From Candidatus Saccharimonadota bacterium (GTDB taxonomy: Bacteria > Patescibacteriota > Saccharimonadia > Saccharimonadales > JACDBH01), in NCBI GenBank assembly GCA_020428565.1, contig JAGQMT010000039.1, positions 1 through 5,458 of the forward strand: DNA of 5,458 nt. Reading direction: 5' to 3'. Below, one piece after another: positions 1 through 4,736 of the stretch (position 1 is its first letter; each line of letters opens with the position of its first letter). The position numbers and the translations under genes are program-made. The notes beneath the pieces are model-generated. The model did not search any database. It was not told the DNA's origin and saw only the letters and a list, made by a program, of their open reading frames with translations.

Positions 1-450
1 GGCGTCCTTGGTCAAAGGCTCAACATTGATATGCTCATCTTGCTTGGGCAATTTGTAGTACTTTTTGAAATCTATACCCTGTTGCGCCAACTGCACTGCA
101 CCATGATGTCCGACTATAATAATATCATGCTTATCCTTATCGTAGCCTTCTAAGGCTAACTTGATGAGACGTTGATCGATGTCACCACTAAAGCCACCAT
201 CAGCAGTAATCAAAATCCGTAGTTCTTCTTTGTCTGATTTACCATTACTGGCTCGCCCAAAGCGAAACGTCTGATCGAGTCTAATCTGGTTGTAGATGTT
301 CCATAGTTCCCCAAAGAATGCTTCGGATTGTTCAACCTTGCTCTTGATTTGCGAAATCCGCATGCTGGCCAACGATTCAAATACGCCCGTCAAATTCACC
401 ATAGTGGCCATAGTGTCTACATCTCGTTGGATTTCTTGTGGGCGTCTCAT
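1..450 (-). CDS. atpG: F-type ATP synthase gamma subunit, N-terminal half (partial at left edge)
   Basis: Gamma forms the central rotating shaft linking the c-ring to the alpha3beta3 head. The first 150 codons are visible; the gene continues past the left edge (a full gamma is usually about 280-300 residues). It begins MRRPQEIQRD, followed by a long helical stretch (residues about 5-60) matching the N-terminal coiled-coil helix. Next comes ILITADGGFSGDIDQRLI (79-96), which corresponds to the family's conserved segment usually reading SDRGLCGG(L/F)N, and then IIIVGHHGAVQ (110-120), a strand like those of the gamma Rossmann-like domain. The normal N-terminal signature around KITxAMxMVxxxK is hardly recognisable, so the assignment rests on gene order plus the TADGGFSGD block. 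Its ATG overlaps the alpha stop as ATGA, and AAGGAGG lies 10 bases upstream, so the start is well supported and translation is coupled to alpha. Confidence 0.87.
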   Translation of the reverse strand, partial: MRRPQEIQRDVDTMATMVNLTGVFESLASMRISQIKSKVEQSEAFFGELWNIYNQIRLDQTFRFGRASNGKSDKEELRILITADGGFSGDIDQRLIKLALEGYDKDKHDIIIVGHHGAVQLAQQGIDFKKYYKLPKQDEHINVEPLTKDA

Positions 451-2132
451 ACCTTTGACTCCTCCTTGGTAGTATCAGATTCTGATACAGGATTCAAGTT
501 GCCATCTTGGTCAATCTCAATAGATTGCGAATGAGCAGTCGCATCATCCTGAGGCTTAGTCTCTGTAGCAGGCGCAGGCACCGAAGTCGTATCACTACTA
601 GGTGCCGATACACCCGAATCACCAGTTACTGTAGTACCGGCTGTTGGCGGTGAATCAGGACCAGATAGTTCGGTAGTACCGTCGCTGACAGGCGTAGCCT
701 CGGTAGGCGTAGCCATACTAAGCTGTAGTAATTGATCCTTGATACGATCAAAATCATCATCAGACTTCACCTGCTGAGCCAACTGTTTGACATTATCCTT
801 CATCTTCTTCACATCAATCGTTGATGTATCTTCCAGATTCAGTACGATATCCAACATCAGTTGCTGTTCCATAAACGTATAAGTAATTGCCGTTGGCTGA
901 TTGAACAGCTCTAGGATACTCTTACCCCTAGCCAAATCATTATGCGCGCTCAAAGCAAGCTCCGAACCAAAGTGGGCAAACTCTTCCGCCTGTCGATAAG
1001 TGGCTAGAGCTTTCATCGCCGAAACAGTATGACCTTTTTGACGCTTATTCTGACCGACACCACCAACACGAGTCACACTCAAACCAGTCGATAGAGCTGG
1101 GCGAATACCAGACAAGAACACCTGCAAATCCATAATCCATTGCCCATCGGTGATGGACATAATGTTGGTTGGTAGATAGGCGGTAATATCATTGTTTGGT
1201 GTCAAAACAATTGGCAAACTTGTCAGTGTTTTGTGGTTACGATGTAATTTACCAGCTCGCTCCAATAAACTCGAATGAGCATAGAACATATCACCAGGGT
1301 ACGAATCTCGACCCGGACTAACGCCCGACATCAAAGCTACTTCGCGGTAAGCCTGTGCATGAGCAGTGAGGTCGTCATAAACAATCATCGAATCCTGATC
1401 GCATGATTGCCACAAATATTCAGCCATAGCACAGCCGACATACGGTGCTAGATAAGTCATAATCAATGATTCAAACAATGTCGACACAATGATAATTGTG
1501 TTTTTTAGAGCGTCAGTTTCGTTCAATCTAGTCAACAACTCATCGACATCCGAACGACGTTTACCAATCAGGACGTAAATCGTAATAATATCAGTGTTCT
1601 TTTGGTTAATAGTAATCTGCGTAGCCAAGGCTGTTTTACCAGTTTTGTTATCTCCCAATATCGCCAGTCTTTGTCCCCGTACAATCGGGAATAGCCCATC
1701 GACCGATGTCACGCCAGTCTCTAGCTGAAAATCAAGCATTTCACGCTCAAATATTGGTGGCGCCGGGTTAAATACTGGCCACGTGTCATCTGGTGCAATT
1801 GGACCTTTACCATCCAAGGGCTCGCCCATTACATTAATAATGCGACCGACAAAATCCTTACCTACTTTAGCTACTAATTTATCATGTTGAACAACGGCTA
1901 TCATGCCGACCTTCAGCCTCACGGAGCCAAGGTGTAGTACCAAAACATAGTCCTCTAGCACATGGTTGATGAACCCCTTGCTACCATCTTCGAACATAAT
2001 CAGCGCATGAGCGTTAGCTGGATGCAAACCCTTGACCATGATGATGTACTGGTCCATACCAATGACTTCGCCAACTGGATTACCTTGCTCTACGAGCTTC
2101 TTGAACTGAGCTACATTTTGGCTATCGTCCAT
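447..2132 (-). CDS. atpA: F-type ATP synthase alpha subunit with acidic low-complexity C-terminal tail
   Basis: Alpha is the regulatory, non-catalytic nucleotide-binding subunit of the F1 head. Numbered from the ATG at 2132 (561 residues), a beta-barrel domain spans about 18-90 and includes the block VGRIINVMGEPLDGKGPI. The P-loop GDNKTGKT is at 160-167, the Walker B strand MIVYDD at 249-254, PGRDSYPGD at 273-281, SITDGQ at 326-331 and the arginine-finger segment SVTRVGG at 352-358 (Arg355). A helical C-terminal domain runs to about 473. The final ~88 residues are a Ser/Thr/Pro/Asp/Glu-rich tail without counterpart in E. coli alpha (513 residues). Lys191 replaces the usual Gln of GQKRS, and the P-loop differs from GDRQTGKT. 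A TTG one codon earlier (2135) is possible, but the AGGGAG-to-ATG spacing of 7 favours the ATG, which shares a base with the delta stop (TGATG). Confidence 0.96.
   Translation of the reverse strand: MDDSQNVAQFKKLVEQGNPVGEVIGMDQYIIMVKGLHPANAHALIMFEDGSKGFINHVLEDYVLVLHLGSVRLKVGMIAVVQHDKLVAKVGKDFVGRIINVMGEPLDGKGPIAPDDTWPVFNPAPPIFEREMLDFQLETGVTSVDGLFPIVRGQRLAILGDNKTGKTALATQITINQKNTDIITIYVLIGKRRSDVDELLTRLNETDALKNTIIIVSTLFESLIMTYLAPYVGCAMAEYLWQSCDQDSMIVYDDLTAHAQAYREVALMSGVSPGRDSYPGDMFYAHSSLLERAGKLHRNHKTLTSLPIVLTPNNDITAYLPTNIMSITDGQWIMDLQVFLSGIRPALSTGLSVTRVGGVGQNKRQKGHTVSAMKALATYRQAEEFAHFGSELALSAHNDLARGKSILELFNQPTAITYTFMEQQLMLDIVLNLEDTSTIDVKKMKDNVKQLAQQVKSDDDFDRIKDQLLQLSMATPTEATPVSDGTTELSGPDSPPTAGTTVTGDSGVSAPSSDTTSVPAPATETKPQDDATAHSQSIEIDQDGNLNPVSESDTTKEESKV
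461..467 (-). promoter_or_regulatory. Ribosome binding site of the gamma gene
   Basis: The minus strand reads AAGGAGG, a full Shine-Dalgarno sequence, 10 bases before the ATG at 450. It lies inside the last codons of alpha and encodes part of its KEE tail, so the end of alpha doubles as the initiation signal for gamma. This fixes the gamma start. Confidence 0.85.
691..714 (-). repeat. Short imperfect tandem repeat in the alpha tail
   Basis: The plus strand carries GGCGTAGCC at 691-699 and again at 706-714, a 15-base period that encodes the repeated ATP in ATPTEATPV near the start of the alpha tail. It resembles a small in-frame slippage duplication. Confidence 0.6.
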
Positions 2133-3118
2133 CAAGCAACTCCCTGCTGCTTATTTACACTATCCTGCTCAGTGGTAGCCGTGGTGGCGGCAGGATTCAT
2201 ACTAGTCATAGGAGCAGCGGCATTAGTGACAACAGCAGGAGTGACGCTTTCGGCAGCATCAATTTTACCGGCCCCATGGACTTCTTCAACATTATTAGCG
2301 TCTGCAGATATATCATTGCTAGCAATTAGTTGGCTATTATTAGATGTAATTTCAGCTTGATGCAAATCTTCTGGCGTCAAATCAACCGCCATCGATTCAA
2401 TCAATATTTGCTTACTCCTCTCGAACTTCTTACGAAAACTAAAATCAAAACTCTTATTAGTAGTACGAAGCGCAAAACCAGCCACCAACTCTGGCTGTAA
2501 GCCAACCTGTAGGACCGTGTACGGATGTATCTCATGCCTAAACCAATCCAAAATCTTCGCCAAAAAAGATGAACCTGCCTCAGCTGGGAAGCTCATATGA
2601 ATCACTGGCGCCGACTGCTTTACTCTACCCATAAAAACCTTTAGACCTGCCCTATCCTCAGCCTTCAACAGATTAATATTATTAACAGCGGTCACCTGAT
2701 CTAATCTACGGCTTAAACTAGGCATGGGTATGTCCTTGACGCCCCTCAGTGATGATTGATGAAAAAAGTCATCGACATTATCAAGCTCTCTTACAACCCT
2801 AGCAACATCACCCCTAGATATAATGCTGGGTGGCAATACAAAAGCTTCAATATTAGCCGTAGAATTAGCAGTAGGTACAGATGCAGATATAGGCACAGGC
2901 ACAGAAGTAATATCCATGCTCGTATGCCTACTTGGAGTCATTGGATCTAGTGTCGTTGGTACCGGAGTCGTTGGTAGCACTGGTGCCTTATCCATAACAA
3001 CTGGCTGAGCCGTCACGGGTGCCTCAACTGAGCGATTGGCCATGCGCTGTCTGTCAACATGCTCCGATCTAGCGTGTGATTGCACAGGAGTCGAGCTATT
3101 GTTAGTCGCCTGATCCAT
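2132..3118 (-). CDS. atpH: F-type ATP synthase delta subunit with long disordered tails at both ends
   Basis: Delta (OSCP) joins the peripheral stalk b subunits to the top of the alpha3beta3 head. This protein has 328 residues against 177 in E. coli. Only about residues 94-245 look folded: a helical segment (DVARVVRELDNVDDFFHQ, 104-121) followed by a C-terminal-type delta domain with SAPVIHMSFPAE (169-180) and GLQPELVAGFALRTTNKSFD (206-225). The latter corresponds to the family's V-D-xx-L-I-G-G-F strand and following turn. Residues 1-93 are rich in Pro, Thr, Ser, Val and Ala, as are 246-328, and both are probably disordered. It sits 13 bases after b and shares its last base with the alpha ATG, the normal b-delta-alpha order. 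The AGAGGA site supports the ATG at 3118, so the N-terminal extension appears real. Identification relies on the core block plus position. Confidence 0.88.
   Translation of the reverse strand: MDQATNNSSTPVQSHARSEHVDRQRMANRSVEAPVTAQPVVMDKAPVLPTTPVPTTLDPMTPSRHTSMDITSVPVPISASVPTANSTANIEAFVLPPSIISRGDVARVVRELDNVDDFFHQSSLRGVKDIPMPSLSRRLDQVTAVNNINLLKAEDRAGLKVFMGRVKQSAPVIHMSFPAEAGSSFLAKILDWFRHEIHPYTVLQVGLQPELVAGFALRTTNKSFDFSFRKKFERSKQILIESMAVDLTPEDLHQAEITSNNSQLIASNDISADANNVEEVHGAGKIDAAESVTPAVVTNAAAPMTSMNPAATTATTEQDSVNKQQGVA
2140..2145 (-). promoter_or_regulatory. Ribosome binding site deciding the alpha start
   Basis: The minus strand reads AGGGAG inside the last codons of delta. The spacing is 7 bases to the ATG at 2132 but only 4 to the in-frame TTG at 2135, so it favours the ATG and a one-base stop/start overlap with delta. 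Confidence 0.7.
2952..2976 (-). repeat. Short 15-base-period repeat in the delta N-terminal tail
   Basis: GTCGTTGGTA occurs on the plus strand at 2952-2961 and 2967-2976, a 15-base period. It encodes the duplicated PTT of LPTTPVPTTL in the proline/threonine-rich N-terminal tail of delta. Neighbouring stretches such as VPVPIS show further small repetition. Confidence 0.6.
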
Positions 3119-3127
3119 TACCTAATA

Positions 3128-3133
3128 TCCTCT
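3128..3133 (-). promoter_or_regulatory. Ribosome binding site of the delta gene
   Basis: The minus strand reads AGAGGA, overlapping the b stop codon (TAG, 3134-3132), with 9 bases to the ATG at 3118. A second weak AGG lies directly before the ATG. This supports starting delta at 3118, with its long N-terminal tail included. Confidence 0.6.
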
Positions 3134-3803
3134 ATGCACCATTTCTTATGTCGTTTAATATATCTTCTTTGTTGGACTGCAACTCGGCCAATATATATGT
3201 CAGCTGGCTACTCAAATCCATCTCGCTACCAATTGCATCCAAAATATAACGATTCACAATCTCACCCATGTTATTTTCGAAGTGCTGGATGACTTTTTCG
3301 CGCTGAGCATCAGCTTCGGCCTGAAACTTCGCCCTCAATGCCTGACGCTCTTCGTCTAATGAGCTCTGGACATTCTGAATAGACTCTAGAGCAATCTTCT
3401 TTGACTCCTCTATGGCTTGTTCGTACTTAGCAAATTCTTCTTGTAAGGTTTTGGTGATTTCTTGCTTCATAAACTCGTTAATTTGCGATGTAGTCAGGCG
3501 CAAATCTTGTTGCAAAAACTCTGCGTTCTCACCAATAATCTTCTCGAAGTATAGCCTACCCCTGTTGCGTAGCTCCTCTCGGTATTCGTCATCAAATATA
3601 CTATCGATATCTTGAGTCATAGCCTGTTCTATGGCCTGTTTGCCACCGGTTGGCGCAGTGCTTGTCGCTTGACCAGATGATACAGATGTTACTTCTTGGG
3701 GTTTCTTAGCTCCAAGGCGCACCGCAACCCAAACAAAGGCTAATGCTGTTAGTACCAGCAGTCCTACGATAATTCCAATACCCCACTCACTCATATAATA
3801 CAT
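3132..3803 (-). CDS. atpF: F-type ATP synthase b subunit (peripheral stalk)
   Basis: Subunit b anchors the stator in the membrane and runs as a coiled-coil arm to delta and alpha. The protein has 223 residues, longer than the roughly 156 of E. coli b. One membrane helix is at 7-29 (WGIGIIVGLLVLTALAFVWV). A Ser/Thr/Gly/Ala/Pro linker covers about 32-57. A charged block holding EYREELRNRGRLYFEKII is at 73-90, and a long Glu/Lys/Gln-rich helix at about 95-185 (QEEFAKYEQAIEESKKIALE) is typical of the stalk coiled coil. A short helical end precedes the TAG stop. The linker between membrane helix and arm is unusual for b. The start is slightly uncertain: AAGGTGG abuts the ATG at 3803, while another ATG at 3794 (Met4) lies 10 bases beyond it. 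Placement directly before delta and alpha supports the call. Confidence 0.92.
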   Translation of the reverse strand: MYYMSEWGIGIIVGLLVLTALAFVWVAVRLGAKKPQEVTSVSSGQATSTAPTGGKQAIEQAMTQDIDSIFDDEYREELRNRGRLYFEKIIGENAEFLQQDLRLTTSQINEFMKQEITKTLQEEFAKYEQAIEESKKIALESIQNVQSSLDEERQALRAKFQAEADAQREKVIQHFENNMGEIVNRYILDAIGSEMDLSSQLTYILAELQSNKEDILNDIRNGA

Positions 3804-3804
3804 C

Positions 3805-3811
3805 CCACCTT
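3805..3811 (-). promoter_or_regulatory. Ribosome binding site of the b gene (start ambiguous)
   Basis: The minus strand reads AAGGTGG, with one further G before the ATG at 3803. If AGGTG pairs with the 3' end of 16S rRNA in the register of AAGGAGGTG, the ATG at 3803 has a workable spacing. Read as a plain purine run, it suits the ATG at 3794 better. The two starts differ by three residues (MYY). Confidence 0.6.
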
Positions 3812-3824
3812 ATATCGTAAAAGT

Positions 3825-4679
3825 TTAAATCTTCAATAATAAATATACCCCAAAAACGCTAATTATGAAAACAATTAAGCTTGTGAATATAACCTGTAAC
3901 ATCGCTCGCAAGATACTCTTCTTAGACAACGGATTCCTGCCAACCGAGATAATACTACTGCGCACGCCAGAGTACAGAATCATGGCCGAAATCGACGCAC
4001 CAATCAAAAAAAGCCCCGCCCCCAGATACAACCTAGCAGGACTCAGTGACTCACCAGCAATGGCCTGACCTATTTTGCCTAGCCATTCAGGTGTTACCGC
4101 GGCACTCTTGGCAATGGGGTTTTTAGAGATCGCCACATTAACCTTGATTCTACCAATTACCACCTCACGCTTACTGCCTATATTGTCCGCCAAACTACTC
4201 TTAGATATCACACTATTTTCACCATCAAAACCATCTACCGCCTGACCTAGCACTTGACTCTCGTTATATGTTGCCAACATACCGATACCAGCAATCGAGG
4301 ACAACGTCACATAATCACCAGGGTTAATCGTACCATTTTGGTTGCTAACCAGCACATCAAGTCTACCCACTGTCGACACAAACACTTGCTCATCCTCGCC
4401 AGAAATTGTAATAGGCGATTCATTAGCATTAACCACAACACCCATGATACGGTCCATCTGCTCGACATTGAGGGGCTCTACGGTCGTAGCATCGTCCTCC
4501 TTGGTACCGATAATCATACCTCGTTGCAAGACAGACTCGGCCTTGTAGCCCTGGGTCACACTAGCGCCTTGCGCATTAGCATTGGTATAGTTAATGTTCA
4601 ATACAATCAAGCCAATCAAAGCAGATAAGGCTAGGACTTTTTTGATGGTTATCAGATGTTTTATTTTTGTTATTATCAT
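3825..4679 (-). CDS. Exported membrane protein with extracytoplasmic beta domain and C-terminal c-subunit-like hairpin, function unknown
   Basis: This 284-residue protein opens the ATP synthase cluster. Lysines at 5, 7, 13 and 14 and a hydrophobic stretch (15-29) lead to ANA|QG, a plausible signal peptidase site after Ala36. Residues about 45-185 are beta-rich, with GVVVNANESP, GRLDVLVSNQNGTINPGDYV (105-124) and GIGM. They resemble the GRVPVKV...NGPIKPGD module of Peptidase_G2/tail-fibre-like proteins (remembered pattern). Two membrane helices follow, about 217-238 and 257-282, joined by a basic loop containing GRNP (247-250). By the positive-inside rule the loop is cytoplasmic, giving the topology of an ATP synthase c subunit, whose loop reads R(Q/N)P. 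Neither helix has Asp or Glu; counted from the loop proline, the position of E. coli c Asp61 is Leu268. Initiation is probably leaderless. It may be a stator or c-ring accessory factor, but this is inference and the function is unknown. Confidence 0.85.
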   Translation of the reverse strand: MIITKIKHLITIKKVLALSALIGLIVLNINYTNANAQGASVTQGYKAESVLQRGMIIGTKEDDATTVEPLNVEQMDRIMGVVVNANESPITISGEDEQVFVSTVGRLDVLVSNQNGTINPGDYVTLSSIAGIGMLATYNESQVLGQAVDGFDGENSVISKSSLADNIGSKREVVIGRIKVNVAISKNPIAKSAAVTPEWLGKIGQAIAGESLSPARLYLGAGLFLIGASISAMILYSGVRSSIISVGRNPLSKKSILRAMLQVIFTSLIVFIISVFGVYLLLKI

Positions 4680-4690
4680 GCTTATGTATT

Positions 4691-4718
4691 ATTATACACT
4701 CTTAACTAAACATATCAA
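4691..4718 (-). promoter_or_regulatory. Sigma-70-type promoter of the ATP synthase cluster, probably giving a leaderless mRNA
   Basis: The minus strand has TTGATA at 4718-4713 and TATAAT at 4696-4691 with a 16-base spacer, one mismatch to the -35 consensus and none to the -10. Transcription should start near 4685-4683, only 4-6 bases before the ATG at 4679, and no Shine-Dalgarno sequence precedes that ATG. It lies in the 57-base gap after the surface-protein gene, so it likely drives the 284-residue gene and b-delta-alpha-gamma. Confidence 0.8.
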
Positions 4719-4736
4719 TAACTTGCGTACGGCGGT

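Larger units (their letters stand above)
455..718 (-). other. Segment encoding the disordered C-terminal tail of alpha
   Basis: This codes for about residues 474-561 of alpha. Composition is dominated by Thr, Ser, Pro, Ala, Asp, Gly and Glu, with few hydrophobic residues apart from short patches, so it should be disordered and acidic. It lies after the last helix of the alpha fold (DRIKDQLLQL). It is in frame without a break and ends at the overlap with gamma, so it is part of the gene and not a frameshift artefact. Its role is unknown. Confidence 0.8.

Noticed and set aside
447..718. Frameshift as the origin of the alpha low-complexity tail
   Set aside because: The tail is in frame with the preceding helix and ends precisely at the gamma start with its ribosome site embedded. 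Delta has similar tails.
447..2135. Reading the alpha gene as the catalytic beta subunit or as a V/A-type subunit
   Set aside because: The P-loop is GDxxTGKT (alpha) and not GGAGVGKT (beta), the catalytic GER glutamate is absent, and SVTRVGG carries the alpha arginine finger.
1962..2360. Plus-strand open frame of 132 codons
   Set aside because: It lies opposite the alpha start and the delta tail. Its hydrophobic look comes from reading the Ala/Thr/Val-rich delta tail in antisense, and no ribosome site or convincing protein pattern supports it.
447..3118. UGA recoding as in Absconditabacteria/Gracilibacteria
   Set aside because: TGA ends both delta and alpha exactly at the next gene's start, and no in-frame TGA is needed inside any gene.
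4254..4628. Plus-strand open frame of 124 codons
   Set aside because: It is entirely antisense to the 284-residue membrane protein, which has a promoter, signal peptide and coherent domains. The antisense frame shows none of these.
4680..4736. Rho-independent terminator after the surface-protein gene
   Set aside because: The gap has no stable stem followed by a T-run on the minus strand, only the short palindrome CGTACG. The promoter fills most of the space.
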